This document shows positions 17,280-24,586 of a stretch of DNA of 64,000 nt, in pieces. This DNA is from REEB509 sp049314555 (lineage in GTDB: Bacteria > Pseudomonadota > Alphaproteobacteria > Caulobacterales > Aquidulcibacteraceae). Within the stretch, counting starts at the first letter, position 1. The number at the start of each line of letters is the position of its first letter. Made by a program: the position numbers and the translations under genes. The notes below the pieces were generated by a model. It was not told the origin of the DNA. It saw only the letters and a program-made list of their open reading frames with translations, and searched no databases. The stretch is from assembly GCA_049314555.1 (NCBI GenBank), contig JBMOEW010000001.1:85253-149252 (forward strand), read 5' to 3'.

Positions 17280-18374
17280 ATGGCGGATTTTGATGCGTGC
17301 GTGATTGGTGCGGGCGCGGTGGGGCTGGCGATCGGTCGGGCTTTGGCGGTTCGGGGGGCCAGCGTTGTGGTGCTTGAGCAGCACGCCCGCTTTGGCGAAG
17401 AGACCTCATCGCGCAACAGCGAAGTGATCCACGCGGGGCTTTACTATCCGCCGGGGTCGTTGAAGGCGCGGTTTTGCGTTGAGGGGAAGCGTGCCATTTA
17501 TGCTTATGGTGCGCAGCGGGGATTTAGGGCCGAGGCGATTGGTAAGCTGATCGTTGCCGCGGACGCGTCTGAATTTGGGGCGCTGGAATCTTTGGCGCAA
17601 AAGGGCGTGCAAAACGATGTAGACGGATTAACGTTGCTGGATCGCGCGGGTGCCAAAGCGCTGGAGCCCAATCTTACCTGTTTTGCAGCGCTCCATTCCG
17701 CCACCAGCGGATTGGTGGACAGTCATCTTTATATGCTTTCGCTGCTGGGAGAAATTGAGGACTCTGGCGGTGCGTTGGCGCGGCAATGCGCGTTTGAGCA
17801 CGCGATTGCTGATGATGAAGGCTGGCGTGTGCGGGCGGGGGGCGATGACTTTGTGGTGCGTGTGCTGATCAACTCTGCGGGGCTCTGGGCCAGTCATGCC
17901 GCGCGACAGATTGAAGGGTTGGTGCCAGTGCATATCCCGCAAACGCGTTATGCCAAAGGCAGCTATTTCCGATACGCTGGAAAAATGCCGTTTTCGCGAT
18001 TGATCTATCCAGCACCCAGTGTGGCGGGGCATGGCGTGCACTATACGCCGATGGCGGACGGTCGCGGCCGGTTTGGACCCGACTTTGAGATGATTCGGGA
18101 GCCGGAGTATGAGGTTGATGCTAGCCGGGCCGTGGAATTCGCCGCAGGGATCGCTCGGTATTGGCCTCAGGTGGAGCTTGATCGTCTGCTTGCGGATTAT
18201 GCCGGCGTGCGGCCAAAGATTGGGTGCGCGCCGGCGACCTTCGAAGACTTCAGAATCGATGGCCCGCCGCAACACGGCTTAGAGGGGTTGATTTGCCTGT
18301 TCGGGATTGACAGCCCCGGTCTAACGTCCAGCTTTGCACTGGGAGACTACGTGGCGGAGCTGGCTCTGGGGTAA
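17280..18374 (+). CDS. FAD-dependent oxidoreductase, L-2-hydroxyglutarate oxidase (LhgO)-like
   Basis: This 364-residue DAO-fold flavoprotein has the FAD-binding motif DACVIGAGAVGLAIGRALA. The LhgO-like block TSSRNSEVIHAGLYYPPGSLKA follows (shown here in parts: SSRNSEVIHAG, YYPPGS). Further on are LLINSAGLWA-type and AKGSYFRY segments and a C-terminal FGIDSPGLTSSFALG. These match bacterial L-2-hydroxyglutarate oxidase relatives, which oxidise 2-hydroxy acids. Exact substrate is inferred. The ATG at 17280 has only a weak GAGGG upstream; an in-frame start at 17208 would add an unsupported leader. It is a single gene between two hairpin terminators. Confidence 0.82.
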   Translation: MADFDACVIGAGAVGLAIGRALAVRGASVVVLEQHARFGEETSSRNSEVIHAGLYYPPGSLKARFCVEGKRAIYAYGAQRGFRAEAIGKLIVAADASEFGALESLAQKGVQNDVDGLTLLDRAGAKALEPNLTCFAALHSATSGLVDSHLYMLSLLGEIEDSGGALARQCAFEHAIADDEGWRVRAGGDDFVVRVLINSAGLWASHAARQIEGLVPVHIPQTRYAKGSYFRYAGKMPFSRLIYPAPSVAGHGVHYTPMADGRGRFGPDFEMIREPEYEVDASRAVEFAAGIARYWPQVELDRLLADYAGVRPKIGCAPATFEDFRIDGPPQHGLEGLICLFGIDSPGLTSSFALGDYVAELALG

Positions 18375-18392
18375 GCCTCGCAGGCGCGCACG

Positions 18393-18429
18393 AAGGTGGT
18401 CCGACGCCCAATTGCACGTCGGACCCCTT
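18393..18429. terminator. bidirectional terminator between the LhgO-like and DHS-like genes
   Basis: Perfect 9-base arms GGTCCGACG (18398-18406) and CGTCGGACC (18417-18425) flank a 10-base loop, and the stem extends outward through AAG/CTT after one mismatch. It sits in the 65-base gap between two converging genes, where a terminator serving both strands is expected. Confidence 0.7.
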
Positions 18430-18439
18430 GGCAGACCTT

Positions 18440-19528
18440 TCACTTAAAGAGCTTTGCCCAGTTCCGGGCCTTCCGCTTTTTCCAAAAGCCGCGATGGTAG
18501 GCATCGGAAACGATCAGGGGAGCGACGGTTGTTGCTTCCGCAAACACCATTTGCTCGAACGTCACATCCACTTTGCCCCAGGAGCAGGCTTCCTTCAGGG
18601 TGGAGGACGAACAGGCCCCGTCTCGCACATCAGCGACCGTTATCTGAACCGCGTATTTGTGCATCTCGACGTCTTCGTGGCCGAGAATTTCTGCACAGAC
18701 CACGGTGTCTTGCGCAAAGTTTTTGGGCACGCCGCCGCCGATCATGAACAGGCCCGTGGAGCCGGCGGCCAGCTTCACTTCCGTCAGTTCACGGAAGTCT
18801 GCGGCGGAGTCGATCGTCAAGTACGGCTTTTTTGCCTTGCGGCGTTCCACTTGGTGTTTCACCAGGCCAAAGCCTGCTGAGCAATCGGAGAACGCGGGGA
18901 CGAAAATCGGCACACCCTTTTCATAGGCGCGCTGAATGAGGCTGTCCTTCTTGACGGCGTTGCCGGCGCTCAGCCACTTGCCGATTTCCCAGATGAATTC
19001 GCGGGACGAATAGGGACGTGGTTCCAACAGTTCACAGATCTCATAGATCGTGTGATCGACATGCTGGAGCTCTTCTTCGTCGATATAGGTGTCGTAGATC
19101 CGGTCGATATACAGATCGCGGAGGATTCGATCGTCTGGAATTTCCTTGGCCTGATAATGGCGAAAGCCAAGGGCTTCGAGGAAGTCCATGTCGATGATGC
19201 ATGCGCCGGTGGCGACGACGGCGTCAATCATGTTGTATTCGACCATATCGCGCCAAACGTGCAGACAGCCGCCCGCACCGGTGGAGCCGGCCATCGTCAG
19301 CCAGACCGAGCAGTCCTTATCGGCGATCGCCATGTTCAGGATTTCGGCGGCACGCGCGGTGTCGCGGCTGGTGAAGCTCATCTTGCCCATGGCATCGATG
19401 ATTTCCCGGCCGTTGATCTTGGCGATGTCGATGTGCTCGACAGGGGAGCTTAAGAGCTCCGCTTTACGATTGTCGCGCTTCTTGTTCGCCGCCTTTTTCG
19501 CAGCGATCACTTCTTTGGCTTTTGCCAT
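18440..19528 (-). CDS. deoxyhypusine synthase-like protein (polyamine aminopropyl/aminobutyl transferase family)
   Basis: This 362-residue NAD-dependent enzyme belongs to the deoxyhypusine synthase family. Conserved parts include SVWLTMAGSTGAGG and the end region EACSWGKVDV, where Lys319 matches the lysine that forms the enzyme-imine intermediate in eukaryotic DHS. Bacteria lack eIF5A, so bacterial members are thought to make polyamines such as homospermidine, and the neighbouring ornithine decarboxylase, which supplies putrescine, supports that. The exact product is not known. The ATG at 19528 follows GAAGGAA; 122 bases with two hairpins separate it from ODC. Confidence 0.85.
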   Translation of the reverse strand: MAKAKEVIAAKKAANKKRDNRKAELLSSPVEHIDIAKINGREIIDAMGKMSFTSRDTARAAEILNMAIADKDCSVWLTMAGSTGAGGCLHVWRDMVEYNMIDAVVATGACIIDMDFLEALGFRHYQAKEIPDDRILRDLYIDRIYDTYIDEEELQHVDHTIYEICELLEPRPYSSREFIWEIGKWLSAGNAVKKDSLIQRAYEKGVPIFVPAFSDCSAGFGLVKHQVERRKAKKPYLTIDSAADFRELTEVKLAAGSTGLFMIGGGVPKNFAQDTVVCAEILGHEDVEMHKYAVQITVADVRDGACSSSTLKEACSWGKVDVTFEQMVFAEATTVAPLIVSDAYHRGFWKKRKARNWAKLFK

Positions 19529-19571
19529 AACGGCGTTTCCTTCAAGAGGATGGCGACGTCCAACATAAAAG

Positions 19572-19607
19572 AGATCCGCGCGGACGCTTCGCCGAACGCG
19601 CGGATCT
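19572..19607 (-). terminator. intercistronic hairpin 2 between ODC and DHS-like genes
   Basis: Perfect 11-base arms AGATCCGCGCG (19572-19582) and CGCGCGGATCT (19597-19607) enclose a 14-base loop. It directly follows another hairpin (19609-19630) in transcription from ODC to the DHS-like gene. No T-run follows, so it may be an attenuator, an RNase-processing site or an mRNA stabiliser rather than a full stop. Confidence 0.55.
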
Positions 19608-19608
19608 T

Positions 19609-19630
19609 GCGGGGGCTTTAGTCCCCCCGC
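19609..19630 (-). terminator. intercistronic hairpin 1 downstream of ODC
   Basis: A 7-base GC stem, GCGGGGG (19609-19615) with CCCCCGC (19624-19630), closes an 8-base loop about 20 bases after the ODC stop codon. Together with the adjacent hairpin it could reduce read-through into the DHS-like gene, which has its own ribosome binding site. Confidence 0.55.
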
Positions 19631-19650
19631 GGATTTCAATCAAGCTCTGC

Positions 19651-20889
19651 TTAGTCTTGCGGCGTGCGGCCGCGGCGACCGTTGCCAAAGGTGACAACCT
19701 TTGGATCTGGCTTGGCTTCTGCGGCAAACATTGACCGCCACGGGCTGTCTGCGGTTTCAACGGTTTCGGTTTCGCCGAAGCCATTGAAGCGCGTGCCCAT
19801 CGCGACGCCATACGCGCCAAGCATGCCGATTTCGATGCAATCGCCTTCTTGCACGTCCACGGGGAGCATGAACGGGCCTTGGGCGGCGTCGATTGAGTCG
19901 CAGGTTGGGCCATAGAAGCGGAACGGGGCGAGCTTTGTGCGCGATTGACCGGCCGAACGGATGTGCTTGATCGGATACGGCCATTTCACGTGCGTTGCAT
20001 CGAACAGATTGCCGTAGGCACCGTCGTTCAGATAGAGCGCGTCGCCCTTACGCAGCTCCACGCGGGCCACAATCGAGCCCGCTTCAGCCACCAGCGAACG
20101 GCCCGGTTCGGCCCAAAGTTCCGCATTCTGCGCGACACGCATCTGCTCGAAAGCTTGATGCACTTCGCGCATATAGTGCTGCATCGGGGGCGGGACCATG
20201 CCGGGGTAAATCGCCGGGAAGCCGCCGCCAACATCGACAACATCGACCAACACGCCGGCGCGCACGATGGCGCGGTCTGCGTCCATCATGGCTTGGCGGA
20301 AGGCGAGCGGGCGCATGCACTGGCTGCCCACATGGAACGACACGCCCATCCGTTCATCGGTGGCCCGACGCACGCGGTTCAAGAGGGCGGGGGCTGCATC
20401 TTGCAGCACGCCGAACTTGGCCGAAAGCGGTAGCGAAGCGCCATCGTTGGAAACCGCAAGACGTACGACCAAGGTGAGGTCCTGGGCGTTGTTGGTTTCC
20501 GCGAGGATTTTTTCGAGCTCTTCTTCGCAGTCGAGCACGAAGGTGCGAACGCCATGATCGTGATAGGCGCGCGCGATTGCTCGGCGCGACTTCACAGGAT
20601 GCATGAACGCGAGCTTCGCTTCTGGGCCAAAGCGCTCCGCAACAAGGCGCACCTCGTTTTCGGAGGCCACATCAAAGCCGCGTACGCCTGCCGCCCAAAG
20701 CGCATCGAGTGCCCAAGCCGAGGGGTTCGCCTTCACAGCGTAATAGACTTCGCCGGCGAAATTCGCCGTAAACCATTCGGCCGCCGCCTTGACGCGGTGC
20801 GGACGCGCAATCGCCAATGGACCTTCGGGCGCGAGAGAGCGCACGGCGTCCGCCGGAGTCGCGAAAGTAGGATAACGGATGTTTTCCAT
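19651..20889 (-). CDS. ornithine decarboxylase, fold type III (alanine-racemase fold)
   Basis: This 412-residue PLP enzyme makes putrescine from ornithine (possibly cadaverine from lysine). Lys53 in YYAVKANPSAW binds PLP; other family marks are FHVGSQ, the DVGGGFPA phosphate-binding glycines, AEPGRSLVAEAGS and Cys330 in GPTCDSID, the catalytic cysteine of ODC. The HVGSQ motif favours ODC-type over diaminopimelate decarboxylase. It is the first gene of a polyamine unit with the DHS-like gene and is preceded by a long structured leader, which suggests control by polyamine or precursor level. Confidence 0.9.
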   Translation of the reverse strand: MENIRYPTFATPADAVRSLAPEGPLAIARPHRVKAAAEWFTANFAGEVYYAVKANPSAWALDALWAAGVRGFDVASENEVRLVAERFGPEAKLAFMHPVKSRRAIARAYHDHGVRTFVLDCEEELEKILAETNNAQDLTLVVRLAVSNDGASLPLSAKFGVLQDAAPALLNRVRRATDERMGVSFHVGSQCMRPLAFRQAMMDADRAIVRAGVLVDVVDVGGGFPAIYPGMVPPPMQHYMREVHQAFEQMRVAQNAELWAEPGRSLVAEAGSIVARVELRKGDALYLNDGAYGNLFDATHVKWPYPIKHIRSAGQSRTKLAPFRFYGPTCDSIDAAQGPFMLPVDVQEGDCIEIGMLGAYGVAMGTRFNGFGETETVETADSPWRSMFAAEAKPDPKVVTFGNGRRGRTPQD

Positions 20890-20899
20890 CCGGCCCCCC

Positions 20900-21180
20900 C
20901 TAATGTCAGCGCCGTACGCGGCCGATGAGCCGCCGGAATCAGATTCCGAACGTACAGCAATGTTAAACCCAGGCCGGCGTTAGTCGGAGCTGCTTTGGTT
21001 TGTTGCCTTGCGACAACGAACCACTCTGTCAGGTCCGCCCTTGGGAGCTTACGCCGGGAGGCCGTGCCAAACTGGGAAAGGACGGGTCCTTTCGGCTTGG
21101 TCGGTCCCCCGTGTGGCCTGGGCCGAGGGGGCGTTAGTAGACTCTGTTTCCAGGTCCGCCGGAATACGCATGCAATTAGG
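20900..21180 (-). ncRNA. structured 5' leader of ODC, candidate speF-type regulatory RNA
   Basis: In the minus-strand direction the blocks GGCGGACCTG, ACAGAGT and ACTAACGCC occur twice in the same order, at 21160-21130 and 21039-20976. The second copy has a 38-base insert carrying a hairpin GTTGTC-GCAA-GGCAAC (21017-21002) capped by a GNRA tetraloop and extended by GGTT/AACC (20997-21022). An 18-base palindrome lies between the copies. Alphaproteobacterial ODC genes are known to carry the speF leader motif (Rfam), so I infer this is that element or a relative. I cannot run a covariance search, and the ends are approximate. Confidence 0.5.
21076..21093. repeat. 18-base palindrome in the ODC leader
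   Basis: GAAAGGAC (21076-21083) and GTCCTTTC (21086-21093) are perfect inverted arms with only 2 bases between them. At DNA level this could be an operator; in RNA it would form a stem within the ODC leader. It lies between the two copies of the repeated leader motif. Confidence 0.5.
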
Positions 21181-21247
21181 GCTCGGGGGGCGGCGTGTAA
21201 AGGGAAAATTTGGCCCCGCGCAGCGTTTTTTACTAAGGAGGTGTTAA

Positions 21248-21349
21248 ATGACGCGACGGGGGGCAAGCCCAAGGCTGCCTTGGGGGAGGTGGAAATGGGC
21301 CATGGCTTGGGGTTGCGGGCAAATTCGCCACAAGTTGAATGGGAATTGA
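21248..21349 (+). CDS. candidate 33-residue small protein
   Basis: An ATG at 21248 is preceded by TAAGGAGGTG, a complete match to the anti-Shine-Dalgarno sequence, ending 4 bases before the start. The 33-codon frame encodes a basic, tryptophan-rich peptide (five Trp; contains WGRWKWAMAWGCG) and ends in TGA at 21347. I do not recognise a family. It lies between the divergent ODC leader and the pstS Pho boxes, so it could be an independent small gene, a leader peptide or chance. The very strong ribosome site is the main evidence. Confidence 0.4.
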   Translation: MTRRGASPRLPWGRWKWAMAWGCGQIRHKLNGN

Positions 21350-21375
21350 TGCCAAAGTTGCCGGGGGCGCGCGAA

Positions 21376-21415
21376 TCGTCACGCACATGTCGCAAATCTG
21401 TCGTGTGACCTTCAT
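21376..21415 (+). promoter_or_regulatory. PhoB-binding site (Pho box array) upstream of pstS
   Basis: Four 7-base units at exact 11-base spacing are visible: TCGTCAC (21376), ATGTCGC (21387), CTGTCGT (21398) and CCTTCAT (21409). The last three are separated by 4-base spacers, the first of which is the A/T-rich AAAT. The PhoB consensus is paired CTGTCAT units with a 4-base A/T-rich spacer. The array ends about 55 bases before the pstS start, the right place for PhoB activation under phosphate starvation. The two central units match best. Confidence 0.65.
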
Positions 21416-21470
21416 TGCCCCCTCGTACGTGGCAGGCTAGGTGGGCAGGACCTTCTCGAAGGGGAATATG

Positions 21471-22511
21471 ATGGTGGGCGACATGGTGCGATCGACAGCG
21501 GTGGCTGTGCTGGCGTGCCTGACCCTCGGTGGGTGTGGCTCTGGGGGGCAAGCCCCCGCAGGCGCTCAGGTCGTGCGGGTCGATGGTTCCTCTACTGTAT
21601 ATCCGGTGTCTGAGGCGGTGGCCGAGGCTTTCCAAAACGAGCAGCGCGGGCGTGTGCGGGTGCCTGTAGGCGAGAGTGGCACTGGGGGCGGTTTCCAGAA
21701 GTTCTGCCGCGGCGAAGTCGATGTGGTGGGGGCCTCGCGACCGATTTCTACCAGCGAAATGGCGGCCTGCGTTGAATCGAACATCCAGTTCGTTGAAACG
21801 CCGGTGGTGTATGACGGGCTGACGATCGTTGTTCATCCGTCGAACCCGATAAACTCCCTCACTGTGGCGCAGCTGCGTCGGTTTTGGGAGCCGGCGGCGG
21901 AAGGCACCATCACGAACTGGAACCAAGTTGATCCTTCGTTTCCGGATCTGCCGCTTCAGCTTTATGGCCCTGGTGCGGCGTCTGGCACGTTTGATTTCTT
22001 CACCGAAGCGGTGAACGGCGAACGGCGGGCGTCGCGGGTGGATTATACGCCCACCGAAGATGACAACGTGACCGTCCAGGGCGTGTCGTCCAATCCGGGG
22101 GCAATGGGCTATTTCGGCCTCGCGTTCTATGAGGCCAACGTCGGCCGCGTGAAGGCGCTGGCGATCGACAATGGCGCGGGACCTGTGTTGCCCTCAACCG
22201 AAACCGTCGCGAGCGGGGTCTATCAGCCGCTTTCGCGCCCGCTGTTTGTCTATTTCAACGCTGAGTCGCTGCGGCGGCCCGCGGTTCGCCAATTCGCGCT
22301 TTTCTATCTGTCGCATGCGTCGGAGGAGGCAACGACGGTGGGTTACGTGCCGCTGCCAGATGCGTCCTATGTGGTCTATGCGCGGCGGATTTCGACCCTG
22401 ACGACGGGGACAGCGTTTGCGGGGAACACGCCGGTGGGGTTGACGATCGACCAATTGAAAGAGCTTCCGCTGGTCAATGAGCCACCACCAGAAGAAACGC
22501 CAACGCCTTGA
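21471..22511 (+). CDS. pstS: phosphate ABC transporter substrate-binding lipoprotein
   Basis: This 346-residue periplasmic phosphate binder has a lipoprotein signal peptide with lipobox LGGC at about residues 19-22. The phosphate-binding loops are present: VDGSSTVYPVSEAVAE, GESGTGGGFQKFCRGEVDVVGASRPIS, and GPGAASGTFDFF. Of adjacent ATGs, 21471 fits best, with AAGGGG 6 bases upstream. It heads pstS-pstC-pstA behind a Pho box array, so it should be induced by phosphate limitation through PhoB. The C-terminus ends in a short Pro/Glu-rich tail. Confidence 0.93.
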   Translation: MVGDMVRSTAVAVLACLTLGGCGSGGQAPAGAQVVRVDGSSTVYPVSEAVAEAFQNEQRGRVRVPVGESGTGGGFQKFCRGEVDVVGASRPISTSEMAACVESNIQFVETPVVYDGLTIVVHPSNPINSLTVAQLRRFWEPAAEGTITNWNQVDPSFPDLPLQLYGPGAASGTFDFFTEAVNGERRASRVDYTPTEDDNVTVQGVSSNPGAMGYFGLAFYEANVGRVKALAIDNGAGPVLPSTETVASGVYQPLSRPLFVYFNAESLRRPAVRQFALFYLSHASEEATTVGYVPLPDASYVVYARRISTLTTGTAFAGNTPVGLTIDQLKELPLVNEPPPEETPTP

Positions 22512-22522
22512 GGGTAGAACCG

Positions 22523-23422
22523 GTGACCAGAGACTTTACCATTCGCAAGGTGCGCTGGGGCGAGCGGGCGATTGAAGGGGCCTTGTTTGCGGCGGCGGTT
22601 CTGGCTGTCGTGATTGTGGCGAGCATCATTTATGTGGTGGTCGCTGAGTCGCTTGAGTTCTTCGCGCAGGTTTCGATCGTCGAGTTCCTCACCGAAACGC
22701 GCTGGACGCCCTTATTTGAAGATCCGCACTATGGGATCATGCCGCTGTTGAGCGGGACGTTTATGGTCACGGGGGTGGCGCTTACGGTGGCGGTGCCTTT
22801 GGGCATCATCGTGGCGATTTATCTTTCTGAATTTGCCGCGCCGAGCGTTCGAGAGGTGGCCAAGCCTGTTCTTGAACTGCTGGCTGGCGTTCCTACGGTG
22901 GTCTACGGCTATTTCGCGTTGTTGTTTGTGACGCCGCTTTTGCAAGAAGTCATTCCTGGCCTGCCGAGCTTCAATATCCTCTCGGCGGGGATCGTCATGG
23001 GGCTGATGATCATCCCCTATATCGCGTCGTTGTCTGAGGACGCTTTGCGGGCGGTGCCGCAGGCCCTGCGGGACGGGTCGATGGCGATGGGGGCAACCAA
23101 GCTTGAAACAGCGCTGCGGGTGGTGTTGCCGGCCGGTATCTCAGGGGTGATTGGCGCGGTGATTTTGGGCATGTCGCGCGCGGTCGGGGAAACCATGATC
23201 GTGGCGATTGCGGCTGGTCAACAGGTGCGGATGGTGACCTCTCCGGCCGAGCAGGGGGCGACAGTTACCGCCTTTATCGCGCAGGTGGCCAAGGGTGATC
23301 TGGAGTTTGGCTCACTGGCCTATCAGAGCATCTTTGCCGCGGCCGTTGCGCTTTTGGTGCTGACTTTGGTGTTCAACTTCTTTGCGCTGCTGCTGCAAAG
23401 GCGCTTGCGGGAGGTCTACTGA
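22523..23422 (+). CDS. pstC: phosphate ABC transporter permease PstC
   Basis: This 299-residue inner-membrane permease has about six membrane helices and the ABC permease EAA-type loop LRDGSMAMGATKLETALRVVLPAG-like segment (positions about 190-215), plus the PstC block ELLAGVPTVVYGYFAL. It partners with PstA to form the phosphate channel. I place the start at a GTG (22523) with GAGGG 8 bases upstream; a TTG at 22508 overlapping the pstS stop is the alternative. The stop shares one base with the pstA ATG (TGATG), so the two are coupled. Confidence 0.93.
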   Translation: MTRDFTIRKVRWGERAIEGALFAAAVLAVVIVASIIYVVVAESLEFFAQVSIVEFLTETRWTPLFEDPHYGIMPLLSGTFMVTGVALTVAVPLGIIVAIYLSEFAAPSVREVAKPVLELLAGVPTVVYGYFALLFVTPLLQEVIPGLPSFNILSAGIVMGLMIIPYIASLSEDALRAVPQALRDGSMAMGATKLETALRVVLPAGISGVIGAVILGMSRAVGETMIVAIAAGQQVRMVTSPAEQGATVTAFIAQVAKGDLEFGSLAYQSIFAAAVALLVLTLVFNFFALLLQRRLREVY

Positions 23423-24567
23423 TGAGCGACGCGATGGTGGCGCGTGCGGGCGCAGGCTCGATCGCCGACACGCCGGCGCAGGTGGGGCAGCGGCGCTTGG
23501 CTGGGGTTGTTTTTCAAGTCGTCGGGATCGCTGCAACCCTGATTGGGCTCCTGACGCTCGTTTTTTTGATGGTCGACCTGATTGGCGACGGCTGGCATGT
23601 GCTGCGGCCTGACTATTTCTTGAATTATCCGTCTCGTGACGCCTCGATTGCGGGCATTCTGCCGGGGTGGGTGGGCTCGATTTTGGTGATCATTACCACA
23701 GCTGCCATCGCGATCCCGATTGGGGTGATGGCCGGCCTCTATCTTGAGGAATACGCGCCGCGCAACTTGATCACCAGCTCGATCGAGATCGCTGTGAACA
23801 ATCTGGCGGCAGTTCCCTCGATCATCTTTGGCCTGTTGGCGCTGGGCTTGTTTGTGCAAGTGCTTGGGTTTGGCCGCACGATCTTCACCGGCGGGGTTAC
23901 GCTTGGCTTGCTGATCTTGCCGATCGTGATTGTGGCCACGCGCGAGGCGGTGCGATCGGTGCCGCGGGATCTGCGCCAAGCGGCTTTGGCTTTGGGGGCA
24001 ACGAAGTGGCAAACCACGTCGCACCATGTCTTGCCAAGCGCGATGCCGGGTGTGGTCACAGGGGTGATCATTGGGATGTCGCGGGCGATTGGCGAAACTG
24101 CGCCGCTGATCGTGATTGGGGGCTTGTCCTTTGCGGCGTTCTTGCCGTTTACGCTGCCGGGAGACACGATGTCGCGGCCGGTCGGGGCGGTGGATCAATA
24201 CCTAATCCCATTGGAGCCCAATGGCAGCCAGACGGTGACGTTGCCGGATGGCGGCCTCGCAGTTTTGCCAGACGGCTTCACCAAGCAAGAGATACCCGCC
24301 AACACGCCGGTTGAGCTGCCGAACGGAACCATGATCGAAACGCCCGCGACCTTAGCCGATGCCGCGCCATCTTGGTTGCCAAGTGGGTGGTTGGATGAGG
24401 CCTTTACGGCTCTGCCGATCCAGATGTTCAATTGGACGCAGCGCCCAGAGCCTGAGTTCCGCGAATTGGCGGCGGCGGCCGGGTTTGTGCTGTTTGCCAT
24501 CACCTTGATCATGAATGGCTTGGCGATCTGGCTGCGCTATCGTCTGCGCAAGCGATTAAACTGGTAA
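23422..24567 (+). CDS. pstA: phosphate ABC transporter permease PstA
   Basis: This 381-residue second permease subunit has six membrane helices, the NNLAAVPSIIFGLLALGLF block and the LRQAALALGATKWQT EAA loop. It is about 80-100 residues longer than typical PstA. The extra length is a periplasmic insert (about 255-335) between the last two membrane helices, carrying repeated LPDG/LPNG turns. PstB and PhoU do not follow: the next gene converges from the other strand 19 bases away, so the ATPase must be encoded elsewhere. Confidence 0.92.
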   Translation: MSDAMVARAGAGSIADTPAQVGQRRLAGVVFQVVGIAATLIGLLTLVFLMVDLIGDGWHVLRPDYFLNYPSRDASIAGILPGWVGSILVIITTAAIAIPIGVMAGLYLEEYAPRNLITSSIEIAVNNLAAVPSIIFGLLALGLFVQVLGFGRTIFTGGVTLGLLILPIVIVATREAVRSVPRDLRQAALALGATKWQTTSHHVLPSAMPGVVTGVIIGMSRAIGETAPLIVIGGLSFAAFLPFTLPGDTMSRPVGAVDQYLIPLEPNGSQTVTLPDGGLAVLPDGFTKQEIPANTPVELPNGTMIETPATLADAAPSWLPSGWLDEAFTALPIQMFNWTQRPEPEFRELAAAAGFVLFAITLIMNGLAIWLRYRLRKRLNW

Positions 24568-24586
24568 GGCGGGTGCGCTGGCAGGG

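Noticed and set aside
20995..21408. 137-residue plus-strand frame upstream of pstS
   Set aside because: Runs antisense to the structured ODC leader, has no ribosome site and no family features; the 33-codon frame inside it has a far better start.
20733..21926. 397-residue minus-strand frame covering the ODC leader and pstS
   Set aside because: Crosses the leader, the small ORF and antisense pstS with no protein character; ODC in another frame is clearly real.
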